A stretch of DNA of 64,000 nt from Opitutia bacterium (GCA_016187925.1 JACPIS010000010.1:62001-126000), one strand, 5' to 3'; shown: positions 38,497 through 47,274, counted from the first letter of the stretch. The notes: generated by a model from the letters alone, not told the origin. Numbers and translations are program-made.

Positions 38497-38724
38497 TCAA
38501 CTGCCGGCCGGATACAGGCACTCGACCTCGATGCGCTCGCCGCACGGGCAGGTGACGACGATGCGCACGACCTTGTCGCCCTGTTTGACGACTTCGACAT
38601 TGGGTTCGGCGGCGAGTGACGGCGCGGGGCGCACCAGCCCGGTGGCGGACACGGGCGAATGCACGTGCGGCGCCCGGAGCGGCGGGATATCGAGATTCTT
38701 TTTGCCGAGGAGAAACGGTTTCAT
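38497..38724 (-). CDS. Small cysteine-containing protein in the motility operon
   Basis: The ATG at 38724 overlaps the motB stop codon (ATGA) and gives 75 residues. The C-terminal half has VEVVKQGDKVVRIVVTCPCG and ERIEVEC, with three cysteines in a CPCG...EC pattern that could hold a metal or a disulfide. No signal peptide or membrane segment is visible. It ends the flhB-flhA-flhF-x-fliA-motA-motB operon. I do not recognise a named family; the translational coupling to motB supports a real gene. Confidence 0.72.
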   Translation of the reverse strand: MKPFLLGKKNLDIPPLRAPHVHSPVSATGLVRPAPSLAAEPNVEVVKQGDKVVRIVVTCPCGERIEVECLYPAGS

Positions 38725-39575
38725 GACGACGGATTGGCGGCGGTGGCGAGCGGCGCCCCGGGGGCGGCCGGGCCGGCCGCGGGGATGCGCAGCGCGGGGG
38801 ATTTCTGCTCCGCGACCTTCTTCTGCGCGTCGCGGGTCTTGGAAGTCAGGGTAAGGGCGAGCGTGATGCGCTGGTTGGACTCGGACTCGGGCTTCTCGCC
38901 CTGCACGGGGCGGGTGTCGCCGTAGCCCGACACGCGCTCGATCTGATCCGGGGCGACGGCGTAATACACCAGGAGGCGGCGCGCGGCGTTGGCGCGGTCG
39001 GCCGAGAGTTCCCACGGCGAGTACTCCGTGTTCCTGAAATTCAGCTTCGCGCGCGTGTGGCCGTCGATGGTCACGCGGAAATGGTGGCGCTCGATCATCC
39101 AGGCGAGGTTCTGCAGGACGAAGGTCCCCCACTCCGAGACCTGCGTGGTGTCGTCGACAAAGAGCGGACGCTTGGCGCGGTCGAAGAGCGTGACGCGCAG
39201 GCCGTCCGAGGTGACCTGGATGTCGATGGGCTTCTGGTCGAGATTCTGGTCGAGGTGCAGCAGGCGGTAGAAGTCGGCCGCCACGGAGTTGAGGAAGCTC
39301 AGCTCGATCTGCTTGTTCTTGTCGGAGGGCTTCTCCCGGCCGGCGGATTCGCTGTCGTCCTTCTTGGAGTTGGAGGATTCGTTGCTCTCCTTGTTGAAAG
39401 GCATGACGCCGGAGTGGTCCGAGAGCGGCGAGCTGAACGGGCTCTGGAAATAGCGCGAGGTGGCGATGAGGATTTTTTTGTCCTGGGCGGAAATCCACAG
39501 CACCATGAAAAGCGCCATCATCGCGGTGACGAAGTCCGCGTAAGCCACCTTCCACGCTCCACCGTGTCCGGCCAT
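38721..39575 (-). CDS. motB: Flagellar motor stator protein MotB
   Basis: This 284-residue protein has an N-terminal membrane helix with the proton-carrying Asp (YADFVTAMMALFMVLWI) and a C-terminal OmpA/MotB peptidoglycan-binding domain (FRVTIDGHTRAKLNF, LSADRANAARRLLVYY, YGDTRP, NQRITLAL). It begins 10 bp after motA. A Ser/Asp/Lys-rich linker sits at about 55-90. Confidence 0.94.
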   Translation of the reverse strand: MAGHGGAWKVAYADFVTAMMALFMVLWISAQDKKILIATSRYFQSPFSSPLSDHSGVMPFNKESNESSNSKKDDSESAGREKPSDKNKQIELSFLNSVAADFYRLLHLDQNLDQKPIDIQVTSDGLRVTLFDRAKRPLFVDDTTQVSEWGTFVLQNLAWMIERHHFRVTIDGHTRAKLNFRNTEYSPWELSADRANAARRLLVYYAVAPDQIERVSGYGDTRPVQGEKPESESNQRITLALTLTSKTRDAQKKVAEQKSPALRIPAAGPAAPGAPLATAANPSS

Positions 39576-39585
39576 GGCGCGCCTC

Positions 39586-40449
39586 CTACTTGCCGGGCCC
39601 GAGGCCCTTCACGGCGGCCTCCAGCTCGTCGGCGCCGGGTTGCACGGAGCTGTCGAGCGAGCGCCGGGCGATCTCGACGGCGGTGAGGGGCGCGAGGCCC
39701 TTGGCGAAACCGGCCACGGCCTGCATGATGCATTTCAGGCAGAGCGTGTCGGCGGAATTGTTGAACACGATGCGGTTCGCCAGCGGGTTGACGAAGCCGT
39801 ACGCGATGAAGATGCCGAGCAGCGTGCCGGTGAGCGCCGCGGCGACGCGCTCGCCCACCGCCTCGGGGCCGTCGGCGATAGCGGCCATGGTGTTGATGAT
39901 GCCGAGCACGGCGGCGACGATGCCGATGCCGGGCAGCGAGTCGCCGACCAGCTGGAGGATGTGCACCGGATGGCCGGCCTCCTCGGTCTTGGCACTCAGC
40001 TCGGCCGCCATGAGGTCCTCGAGCTGGTCCGGCTTGATCTTGCCGTCGATGACGGGTTTCAGGCCGTTGCACAAAAACTGCAGCCGCTCCGGGTGGCCCA
40101 CGAGCGACGGGTATTTCTGGAAAATGGCGCTCTTCGTGGGCTCCATCACGTGTTCCTCGAGCGCGATGAGGCCGTTGCGCCGGCCGGTCATGAACAGTTC
40201 GTAGAGCAGCTTGAGCAGTTCGAAGTATTCCGCCTTGCCCGTCGCCTTGCCGCCGACGGCACCTTTGACCTTGTGCAGGATCTCCTTCAGCACGTGCATC
40301 GGGCTGGCGATGATGAGCACGCCCGCGGCCACGCCGCAGATGACGACGAACTCGGAGACGTGGAGCAGCACCAACGGCTTGCCGCCGGCCAGCATGAAGC
40401 CGCCGATGGTCGAGACGAAGACGATGACTGCGCCGACGAGGACGAGCAT
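39586..40449 (-). CDS. motA: Flagellar motor stator protein MotA
   Basis: This 287-residue protein has the MotA layout: four membrane segments and a cytoplasmic loop. Seen are VIVFVSTIGGFMLAGGKPLV (20 residues), a central cytoplasmic stretch with VMEPTKSAIFQKYPSL, and LPGIGIVAAVLGIINTMAAI (20 residues). It pairs with MotB to form the stator. It follows fliA by 22 bp. Confidence 0.94.
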   Translation of the reverse strand: MLVLVGAVIVFVSTIGGFMLAGGKPLVLLHVSEFVVICGVAAGVLIIASPMHVLKEILHKVKGAVGGKATGKAEYFELLKLLYELFMTGRRNGLIALEEHVMEPTKSAIFQKYPSLVGHPERLQFLCNGLKPVIDGKIKPDQLEDLMAAELSAKTEEAGHPVHILQLVGDSLPGIGIVAAVLGIINTMAAIADGPEAVGERVAAALTGTLLGIFIAYGFVNPLANRIVFNNSADTLCLKCIMQAVAGFAKGLAPLTAVEIARRSLDSSVQPGADELEAAVKGLGPGK

Positions 40450-40471
40450 GAGGCGGGAAACGGTGGTTGGC

Positions 40472-41269
40472 TCAGCGATTGCGCGCCCGGCCGAGGTAGG
40501 CCCGCAAGCCGATGATGGTCTGCGAGTGGATCTGGCAAATGCGCGATTCCGTCAGGCCGAAGACCGCTGCGATCTCAGCCAGACGCATGTTCTCAAAATA
40601 GTACATGGCTAGTATCTTCCGGGGTATATCGGGCAGTTCGGACATTCTTTGAGCGAGAAGTTGCAGCATCTCCTGCTTTTCGAGCGTCTCGCGGCCGGTC
40701 GTATCCGTCTCGTCGGCCAGGAGTTCGTGCAGCGAGGCGCCCTCGGACTCCTCGCCCTCGGTGTGCTGGTCGAGCGCGATGAAGGTCACCGGGCGGATCT
40801 CGTCGAGCCACTTGGCGTATTCCTTGTGGCTGAGGCCGAGCTCCTCGCAGATCTCGTCCTCGGTCGCGGTGCGGCCGATCTTCTGCTCGAGGGCGTTGAT
40901 GGACTCCTTGAGCTTGCGCGCGCGGGCGCGGGTGCGGCGGGGGCACCAGTCCATGCGGCGCAGCTCGTCCAGCACGGCGCCGCGGATGCGCGTGGCCGCG
41001 TAGCTGGCGAAGGTGTTGCCCTGCTCGGGGTCGTACTTGCGCACGGCGGCGATCAGGCCCGTGACGCCCACGCTGTACAGGTCGTCCGCATCGATGTGCG
41101 GCGGCAGCGTGAGCTTGATGCGGTCCACGACATTGCGGACCAACGGGAGGAAGCGTTCGATCAATTCCTTTTCATCGACCGCGCCCGAGGAGACACCTGC
41201 GTAGGCCCGCCAGGCGGCGGTCGCAGGAGAGGCATCCGTGCCCTGGGCTGTTACGGCGGCAGGGTTCAT
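40472..41269 (-). CDS. fliA: Flagellar sigma factor FliA (sigma-28)
   Basis: The ATG at 41269 overlaps the preceding gene by ATGA and gives 265 residues. Sigma-70 regions are present: region 2 (LVRNVVDRIKLTLPPHIDAD, 20 residues; DLYSVGVTGLIAAVRKYDP; ASYAATRIRGAVLDELRRMD), region 3 and region 4 (ILAMYYFENMRLAEIAAVFG, 20 residues; LTESRICQIHSQ). This is the FliA/WhiG type. No FlgM-like anti-sigma factor is in the window, and no good sigma-28 promoter was found here. Confidence 0.92.
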   Translation of the reverse strand: MNPAAVTAQGTDASPATAAWRAYAGVSSGAVDEKELIERFLPLVRNVVDRIKLTLPPHIDADDLYSVGVTGLIAAVRKYDPEQGNTFASYAATRIRGAVLDELRRMDWCPRRTRARARKLKESINALEQKIGRTATEDEICEELGLSHKEYAKWLDEIRPVTFIALDQHTEGEESEGASLHELLADETDTTGRETLEKQEMLQLLAQRMSELPDIPRKILAMYYFENMRLAEIAAVFGLTESRICQIHSQTIIGLRAYLGRARNR

Positions 41270-41511
41270 GACTTCATGGGTTGAGAGTGGTTCTTGGCCT
41301 CGGCGGCGAGGGCGGCTTGTTGCCGCGCCACGAGGGTTTCCCGCAGGCCGCCCAGGAGGACGGTCCACAGCCAGCGAAACAGCACGGCGCCGATGAGGCA
41401 GCCGAGCGAAGCGTCGAAAAAGATGCGGCCGGGCGTGCTCTCGCCCCACCAGCTGCTGGCGCCGGCGAGCACGAAGCCGAGGAGGCCACCGAAGAGGAAG
41501 ACGAAGCGCAT
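41266..41511 (-). CDS. Small membrane protein between flhF and fliA
   Basis: This 81-residue protein (MRFVFLFGGLLGFVLAGASS) has two hydrophobic helices and a basic/alanine-rich tail (LVARQQAALAAEAK). It starts 2 bp after the flhF stop codon and overlaps fliA by ATGA. In many bacteria flhG (a MinD-like ATPase) lies in this position; this small protein is not related to it by sequence. Function unknown. Confidence 0.7.
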   Translation of the reverse strand: MRFVFLFGGLLGFVLAGASSWWGESTPGRIFFDASLGCLIGAVLFRWLWTVLLGGLRETLVARQQAALAAEAKNHSQPMKS

Positions 41512-41513
41512 GG

Positions 41514-42650
41514 TCAGGCGGCGGTGTTGAAGGTGGAGGTTTCGTCGGCGGGCTCGCCGTCGGCGTCGGCTTCCTCGGGCTCGGCGGCGACCGGCAGCGT
41601 GCGGCGGGCGACGGCGTCGAGTGCGTCGAGTTCGCTGTCGCCGGTGAGCGACGGGCCGGTGGCGAGGAAGAGCGGCTGGAGGTCGCCATCGATCAGGTAA
41701 TCCCAGAGGCGGCCCCACTGCGTGACCTCGTCGAGGTGCGTGAAGACGACGTGCGTGGCGCCGAGCGTGCGGCCCGCGGCGTAGCCGGCGCGGAGCGCGG
41801 CGTGGTCGTAGGCGGCGTTGAGCACGAGCACGCGCTGCGCGATCTGCTCACGGGCGAGGAATTCGGCGATGGCGGCGTTGTCGGCCGGGTTGCGCAGCGA
41901 CAGGCCGGGCAGATCGAAATAAACGAACCCGCCGGGCGTCGCGGGCTGGGTCGACGCCGGGAAGTGCGCCATCGGCACACCGAGCGCCTCGCAGAAGACC
42001 GGCAGCGGGCCGGTGGGATTCGGGCGGTCGAACTCCGCCGTGACGACGTGCCCGATCCGGGCCTTGCGAAAGACATCGTTCGCGAGCCATTTGCAGAGCG
42101 CCGTCGTGCGGCCGACGCCGGGCGTGCCGAGGAAGGCCGCGCGCGTGAGCGGCGCCGGCTCGTGGCGCGACTCGGCCAGCTCGCGCAGGTGGCGGCCGGT
42201 CTCGACGAGCGCGCGGTGCAGCGGCATCTCGTTCAACGCGAGCCAGGCGGGCGACTCGAAGAGGCGCAGGAGAAGTTTTTCGGAAAAACCGGAGCGGCGG
42301 AGCAGCGTGGTGAGCGACTGCTGCGGCATGCGGAGCGTCGCGCGCGACGCCTTGAGCGCGACCTGTGCACCGGGCGCGGCGGTCTCGGACGACACGGCAT
42401 TGAGGCTGACGGTGGCCTTGGGCTGCTCGAGCGCGGGGGCGGCCGGCTCCGCGGAGACGATCTGCGCGACGACCTCGAGTTTCGGCGCCGAGAGGAAACC
42501 AAACATGCCGCCGGCCTCGACGTTGCGCACGGAGAGCACACGGGCGCTGTCGCCGAGCTTCTCGCGGATGAGCTGCGCGGCCTGATCGGCCGAGTTCACG
42601 GTGAACTTGAAGCAGGTGCCGGGGGTGGTGGGAAATTGGGCGGTGGACAT
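41514..42650 (-). CDS. flhF: FlhF-like SRP-type GTPase with degenerate nucleotide motifs
   Basis: This 378-residue protein begins with an FlhF-type basic/helical domain (KFTVNSADQAAQLIREKLG, VRNVEAGGMFGFL) and has an SRP-type N/G domain. The P-loop is GTPGVGRTTALCKW: R181 stands where lysine is expected in GxxGxGKTT. The region matching DTAGR reads FDLPGLSL (about 245-252), and the TKLD position reads THLDE. These changes suggest weak or absent GTP hydrolysis. FlhF places flagella and helps recruit early basal-body parts. It lies 12 bp after flhA. Confidence 0.82.
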   Translation of the reverse strand: MSTAQFPTTPGTCFKFTVNSADQAAQLIREKLGDSARVLSVRNVEAGGMFGFLSAPKLEVVAQIVSAEPAAPALEQPKATVSLNAVSSETAAPGAQVALKASRATLRMPQQSLTTLLRRSGFSEKLLLRLFESPAWLALNEMPLHRALVETGRHLRELAESRHEPAPLTRAAFLGTPGVGRTTALCKWLANDVFRKARIGHVVTAEFDRPNPTGPLPVFCEALGVPMAHFPASTQPATPGGFVYFDLPGLSLRNPADNAAIAEFLAREQIAQRVLVLNAAYDHAALRAGYAAGRTLGATHVVFTHLDEVTQWGRLWDYLIDGDLQPLFLATGPSLTGDSELDALDAVARRTLPVAAEPEEADADGEPADETSTFNTAA

Positions 42651-42662
42651 GGGAAATTTGCG

Positions 42663-44822
42663 TCAGGCGGCGGCCTTCATGGCCTCGGCCCGCGCGAGGT
42701 GCGCGGGCACGGGGATGATGCCGGCGTTCTCGATCTCGGTGGCGGAGGGCAGCTCCTGGAACGCGAGGACCGTGAGGCGCGGGAAGGACGGCTCGAGGAA
42801 GCGCTTGAGCGGGAGGCGCGTCTCGGTGGAGACGACGAGCACCAGCGGCTGGCCCTTGGCGGCGAGATCGGCCGTGCGGCGGTTGAGTTCCTCGAGCAGG
42901 TGGCGGCCGGTGGCGGGATCGAGCGAGAGGCAGACCTCGGTGGCGGAGCGGTGGACCTTGCCCGCGAGCGCCTGCTCGAGGCGCGGGTCGAGCGTGATGG
43001 CGCGCAGGGCGCCGGGGCGGACCTCGTGCTCCGGCACGAAGTAGAGGCCGAGGCGGCGGCGCACGAGTTCGCTGAGGTCGTCGGGATTCTTCGAGAGCGA
43101 GGCGAAATCGGCGATGCCCTCGAGGATGAGCGGCAGGTTGAGGATCGCGATGTTCTCGCGGAGGAGATTCTGGATGACGCGCTGGATGATGCCGAGGTTG
43201 ACGAGGTCGGGCAGCAGCTCGGCGATGAGGGCGGCGTGCGTGGCCTTGAGGTGGTCGACCAGTGCCTGCACTTCCTGGCGGCCGAGCAGGTGGTGTGCGT
43301 GGGCCTTGAGCGTCTCGGAAAGGTGCGTGATGAGCACGGACGACGGATCGACGACCGTGTAGTTGTTGAGCTCGGCGGTCTTCTTCTCGCCCTCGTCGAT
43401 CCAGGTGGCGTCGAGGTTGAAGACGGGCTCGCGCGTCGGCTGGCCGCGGAGGCGCACGGTGCTGCCCGCGACGTTCATCGCGAGGAATTTGCCGGGGATG
43501 AGCGAGCCGCGGGCGACGGTCTTGCCGCGGAGGAGGAAGCGGTATTCGTTGGGCTCGAGCTCGAGGTTGTCGCGCACGGAGATCGGCGGGACGACAATGC
43601 CCTTCTCGCGGGCGAGCGACTTGCGGACGCCGGTGACGCGGGCGAGCAGGTCGCCGCCGATCTTGCTGTCGGCGAGCGGGAGCAGGCCGTAGCCGATCTC
43701 GATGGCAAAGGTGTCGACGTCGATGAGCTTGCGCACGTCGTTGTCGGAGGCGCCGGAAGCCGGGGCGGCCGGGGCGGCGGCTTCGCCCGGCTTGCCGGGT
43801 TTGCCCGGCGCGTTCCTGGCGATCTTGCCCGGCGACTGGGTGGTGGCGCGATCGACGTCCTGATCCTTCAGCGTGCGGGCGATGAACCCGGCCAGCGCAG
43901 CCAGACCGAGGAACGGGAGCGCGGGCATGCCGGGCATGAGGCCGAAGACCGCCATGCACCCGGCGGCGATGCCGAGCGCGCGCGGGTAACGGACGAGCTG
44001 GCCGACGACCTGCGTGCCGAGGTTGTTGTTGTCGGCCGCGCGGGTGACGAGGAGACCGGCGCCAATGGAGATGACGAGCGCGGGGATCTGGGAGACGAGG
44101 CCGTCACCAATGGAGAGCAGGGTGAACTTCTGCAGCGACTCGCCGAGCGACAGGCCCATCTGGAAGACGCCGATGGCGAAGCCGCCGATGACGTTGACGA
44201 GGGTGATGAGGATGCCGGCGATGGCGTCGCCGCGCACGAACTTCGAGGCGCCGTCCATCGCGCCGTAGAAATCGGCCTCCTTCTGCACCTTCACGCGGCG
44301 GGCGGTGGCGGTGGTCTCGTCGATGATGCCGGCGTTGAGCTCGGCATCGATGGCCATCTGCTTGCCGGGGAGGGCGTCGAGGGTGAAGCGCGCGCTCACC
44401 TCGGCGATGCGGCCCGCGCCCTTCGTGATGACCACGAAGTTGATGACGACGAGGATGAGGAAGACCACCGCGCCGACGATGTAGTTGCCCTGGATGACGA
44501 AGTGGCCGAACGCATCGATGATGTGGCCGGCGAAACCGTTGACGAGGACCTGGCGCGTCGAGCTGATGTTGAGGGCGAGGCGGAAAAGCGTCAGCGCCAG
44601 CAGCATCGTCGGGAACGCGGAGAACTCCGGCGGATCCTTGACGTAGATGATGGCGAGCAGGACAAGCAGCGAGAGGCCGAGGTTGAGCGCCAGCAGCATG
44701 TCGATCACGAACGTCGGCATCGGCAGCACCAGCAGCAGCACCGTGCCGAACAGGCCGACGGTGAAGAGCAGGTCGGCGCGCGCGAGCAGGCGGGTGATGT
44801 GGCTGTTGGAGCTGACCGGCAT
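42663..44822 (-). CDS. flhA: Flagellar export gate protein FlhA
   Basis: This 719-residue protein has eight membrane helices in its first half (PMPTFVIDMLLALNLGLSLL in 20 residues; the FHIPEP-like region VSARFTLDALPGKQMAIDAE, 20 residues) and a cytoplasmic export-platform domain (GYGLLPLADSKIGGDLLARV, 20 residues; LSETLKAHAHHLLGRQEVQ). It is 3 bp after flhB. A loop rich in Ala, Pro and Gly (about 340-360) is longer than usual. Confidence 0.95.
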   Translation of the reverse strand: MPVSSNSHITRLLARADLLFTVGLFGTVLLLVLPMPTFVIDMLLALNLGLSLLVLLAIIYVKDPPEFSAFPTMLLALTLFRLALNISSTRQVLVNGFAGHIIDAFGHFVIQGNYIVGAVVFLILVVINFVVITKGAGRIAEVSARFTLDALPGKQMAIDAELNAGIIDETTATARRVKVQKEADFYGAMDGASKFVRGDAIAGILITLVNVIGGFAIGVFQMGLSLGESLQKFTLLSIGDGLVSQIPALVISIGAGLLVTRAADNNNLGTQVVGQLVRYPRALGIAAGCMAVFGLMPGMPALPFLGLAALAGFIARTLKDQDVDRATTQSPGKIARNAPGKPGKPGEAAAPAAPASGASDNDVRKLIDVDTFAIEIGYGLLPLADSKIGGDLLARVTGVRKSLAREKGIVVPPISVRDNLELEPNEYRFLLRGKTVARGSLIPGKFLAMNVAGSTVRLRGQPTREPVFNLDATWIDEGEKKTAELNNYTVVDPSSVLITHLSETLKAHAHHLLGRQEVQALVDHLKATHAALIAELLPDLVNLGIIQRVIQNLLRENIAILNLPLILEGIADFASLSKNPDDLSELVRRRLGLYFVPEHEVRPGALRAITLDPRLEQALAGKVHRSATEVCLSLDPATGRHLLEELNRRTADLAAKGQPLVLVVSTETRLPLKRFLEPSFPRLTVLAFQELPSATEIENAGIIPVPAHLARAEAMKAAA

Positions 44823-44825
44823 GGC

Positions 44826-45953
44826 TTAGGCGGGGTTCAGGACGTTGGTGCCGGCGGCGTCCTCGAGGCGGCGCGTCTTCAGCTGGTGGAAGTAGTAGCG
44901 GTGCGTCCGGTAGACCACGGCGAGGATCTCGGCCACGGCCTGGTAGAGCTCGGGCGGGATCGTCTCGCCGACCTTGCCCATCGCGAAGAGCAGGCGGGCG
45001 ACGGGCTTGTTCTCGACCATCGGCACACCGTGCTCGGCGGCGAGGGCCTTGATGCGGCGGGCGAACTGGTTCTCGCCCTTGGCGAGCACGACCGGCGCCT
45101 GGTCCTTGCCGCGCTCGTACTTGAGCGCGACGGCGAAGTGCGTCGGGTTCGTCACGACGACGTCGGCCGTGGCGACGGCGGAAAGCATCTGCTTCTGGAG
45201 GAGGCGGCGGGCCATGCGGCGCATGGCGCCCTTCACGCGACCGTCGCCTTCGGCGTTCTTGTGCTCATCCTTGACCTCCTGGCGCGTCATCATGAGTTCG
45301 CGCGAGGTCTTGAATTTTTCCCACGCGTAGCTGAGGGCGGCGATGAGGCCCATCGAGAAGAGCATCCGGGTGAGGAAGGCGATCGTCGCCTGGTTGAGAA
45401 ACTGGCCGAGGTAACCGGCCTCGACGGGCGCGGTGAACAGCGGATCCTCGAGCAGGGAGCGGGCGCCGAGGTAGAGCGCGAAACCGATCGCGATCAGCTT
45501 GAGCAGGTCGATGCCGGAGTTGGTGAGCGTGTTCTTGGAAAAGATGCGGCCGAAGCCGTTGACGGGGTTCAGCGCCTCGGGCTTGAACGTCACGACTTTC
45601 GGCGAAAGCTGGAAGCCGCTCTGCAGGCCGTTCGCGAGGAGCGCGGCGCCGATGCTGGCCACCAGCACGGGCGCGAGGATCTGGCCGACGACCGCCAGCA
45701 GTTCGGCCATCTGCTCGGGCACCGTGCTCGCCTCGACGCGCATCACGGTGAAGCGCGAAAACATGCTCGCCGCGTACTCCATCACGCTCTCGGCGCTCGT
45801 CCGCGCCGTGAAGGCCAGCACCGCCAGCGCCGCCGCCAGCGTGATCACGACCGTGAGCTCCGTGCTCTTCGCGAACTGACCGCGCTCGGCTGCTTCCCGC
45901 AGCTTCTTCTCGGTCGGTTGCTCTGTCTTTTGGTCGTTGTCGTTATCAGCCAT
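44826..45953 (-). CDS. flhB: Flagellar export switch protein FlhB
   Basis: The ATG at 45953 (MADNDNDQKTEQPTEKKLRE) gives 375 residues; the frame is open to 46013 but the sigma-54 core lies inside that extension. Four membrane helices are followed by the autocleaving C-terminal domain with N269-P270-T271-H272 (VVTNPTHFAVALKY). FlhB switches export from rod/hook to filament substrates. It is the first gene of the flhB-flhA-flhF operon. Confidence 0.94.
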   Translation of the reverse strand: MADNDNDQKTEQPTEKKLREAAERGQFAKSTELTVVITLAAALAVLAFTARTSAESVMEYAASMFSRFTVMRVEASTVPEQMAELLAVVGQILAPVLVASIGAALLANGLQSGFQLSPKVVTFKPEALNPVNGFGRIFSKNTLTNSGIDLLKLIAIGFALYLGARSLLEDPLFTAPVEAGYLGQFLNQATIAFLTRMLFSMGLIAALSYAWEKFKTSRELMMTRQEVKDEHKNAEGDGRVKGAMRRMARRLLQKQMLSAVATADVVVTNPTHFAVALKYERGKDQAPVVLAKGENQFARRIKALAAEHGVPMVENKPVARLLFAMGKVGETIPPELYQAVAEILAVVYRTHRYYFHQLKTRRLEDAAGTNVLNPA

Positions 45954-45972
45954 CGGGTTTCCGCCGACTAAT

Positions 45973-45987
45973 GCAACGCCGATGCCA
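45973..45987 (-). promoter_or_regulatory. Sigma-54-type -24/-12 promoter of flhB
   Basis: Minus strand TTGGCATCGGCGTTGC matches TGGCA-N6-TTGC. The -12 C is at 45973 and the ATG at 45953, leaving a leader of about 8 nt from the predicted start near 45961. A GGTTA block (46007-46011) and an AT-rich block (46025-46039) sit at the same offsets as in flgF. Confidence 0.78.
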
Positions 45988-46092
45988 ACAGTTCTCCGCC
46001 CCTTGCTAACCAAGGCCCGCCAACGATTTAAAATATTCTCGCCGACCCGGCCGCCCGATTTCGTTTCCGCCGCTAAAATCGCTTAAAAATTT

Positions 46093-46107
46093 CGGCAAAA
46101 ATTGCCG
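46093..46107 (-). promoter_or_regulatory. Activator-type palindrome upstream of flhB
   Basis: CGGCAAAAATTGCCG, the best match to the shared pattern (15/15): CGGCAA and TTGCCG around AAA. Its centre is about 139 bp upstream of the predicted flhB start. Confidence 0.65.
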
Positions 46108-46225
46108 CGAACGTGTCGATACACGCGACCGCCGGTTCAACGACGCCACCAATAACGGACTCGACCGCTCCTTCGCGCCCGCCTAAGCGTTTCCCCCGCC
46201 GGTCCACCCTCGCCTCTCCGCCAAC

Positions 46226-46510
46226 ATGAGCACCGAAATGCCCAAGGACCTCCAGAAATGGGAGGTCACCCGCCAGAAGGGGAAAACCCGGTTCGTGCTC
46301 GTCGCGGGCGTGCTCTCGTGGGGCGTGCCGATGTTCGCGGTCATGACCTTCGTCGTGAACCGCCGCCCCGAGCGGCCGCTCACGCCGCTCATGATCCTCA
46401 TTTCCGCTGTCGTCTGGCTGCTGGGCGGCGCCTGTTTCGGCCTCGCCATGTGGGCCATCACCGAGCGGCGCTACCGGAAACACCTCGCGGCGAATCCGCC
46501 GCCCCGGTGA
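46226..46510 (+). CDS. Small membrane protein, unknown
   Basis: This 94-residue protein has two membrane helices (FVLVAGVLSWGVPMFAVMTF in 20 residues; LMILISAVVWLLGGACFGLA in 20 residues) and charged ends. The KGKTRFVLVAGVLSWG start resembles a small protein family I have seen elsewhere but cannot name. It is the only plus-strand gene inside the flagellar locus, and its stop codon lies in a hairpin shared with the end of fliR. Confidence 0.65.
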   Translation: MSTEMPKDLQKWEVTRQKGKTRFVLVAGVLSWGVPMFAVMTFVVNRRPERPLTPLMILISAVVWLLGGACFGLAMWAITERRYRKHLAANPPPR

Positions 46511-46525
46511 GCGCGGGCCGCTCAC
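46507..46525. terminator. Hairpin holding both stop codons of convergent genes
   Basis: GTGAGCG (46507-46513) pairs with CGCTCAC (46519-46525). The plus-strand TGA (46508-46510) and the minus-strand fliR stop (46522-46524) are both in the stem. No T-run follows on either side, so termination is uncertain. Confidence 0.4.
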
Positions 46526-47274
46526 TTCACCGGCAGTAATTCCAGCATCCGCATCGGCAGCTGGGAAAACTCCGCGAAAAGATACCGGGCGATCAGTGCG
46601 CCGGCGCTGCCGAGCAGCCCGAAGCCGAGCAACGCGCGCACCGACACGCTCAGGATAAAGACGTTCATGCGCTGCACGGCGCGCCCGAGCACGGAAAACG
46701 CGAGCGTCACGAGAAAATTCAGCGCGATGAACGGCGCCGCCATGCGCATGCCGAGTTCGATCACGTGACTCGTCGCCCCGATCAGGCTCTCCCCCGCCCC
46801 GGCCGCCAGTCCCGGATGCCCCGGCGCGCACAGCGCGAAGCTCCGGGCGAACGCCCCGAGCGCCAGCAGGTGGCCGCCGAAGAGGAAAAACAACACGACC
46901 GCCAGCGCCGAGAGGAACGCCGCCAGCGGCTCCGAGGCCAGCTCGGGCGCGCCGAAGCCCGGCGCGGCCGCGAGGCCGACCTCCGACGAGGTCATGCGCC
47001 CGGCCATCTCGACCGCCGCGAACGAAAGTTTCACCACAAAGCCCATCGCGAGCCCGAGCAGGAGTTCTCCGCCCGCGGCGATGGCCAGGGCCCAGACGTC
47101 GCCCGGCATGACCGCCACCGGCAGCAAACCCGTGAGCAGGGTCGCCAGCCCGCCCGCCAGCGCCACGCGCAGAATGACCGGCGGCGCGTGGTTCGCGAGC
47201 GCGGGCAGTTGCAACACCACCCCCAGCGCGCGGAGGAAGATCATCATCCAGGTGAAAAGATAGCCGACGCTCAT
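46522..47274 (-). CDS. fliR: Flagellar export protein FliR
   Basis: This 250-residue protein has several membrane helices typical of FliR ([20 protein letters not shown] in 20 residues; [20 protein letters not shown] in 20 residues; [18 protein letters not shown]). It is the last gene of the flgB-to-fliR run, 24 bp after fliQ. Confidence 0.92.
   Translation of the reverse strand: MSVGYLFTWMMIFLRALGVVLQLPALANHAPPVILRVALAGGLATLLTGLLPVAVMPGDVWALAIAAGGELLLGLAMGFVVKLSFAAVEMAGRMTSSEVGLAAAPGFGAPELASEPLAAFLSALAVVLFFLFGGHLLALGAFARSFALCAPGHPGLAAGAGESLIGATSHVIELGMRMAAPFIALNFLVTLAFSVLGRAVQRMNVFILSVSVRALLGFGLLGSAGALIARYLFAEFSQLPMRMLELLPVK

Noticed and set aside
41736-45971. A plus-strand open frame of more than 1400 codons opposite flhF, flhA and flhB.
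   Set aside because: It is the antisense shadow of three clear flagellar genes; the translation is a low-complexity Glu/Arg/Asp/Gly pattern typical of such shadows.
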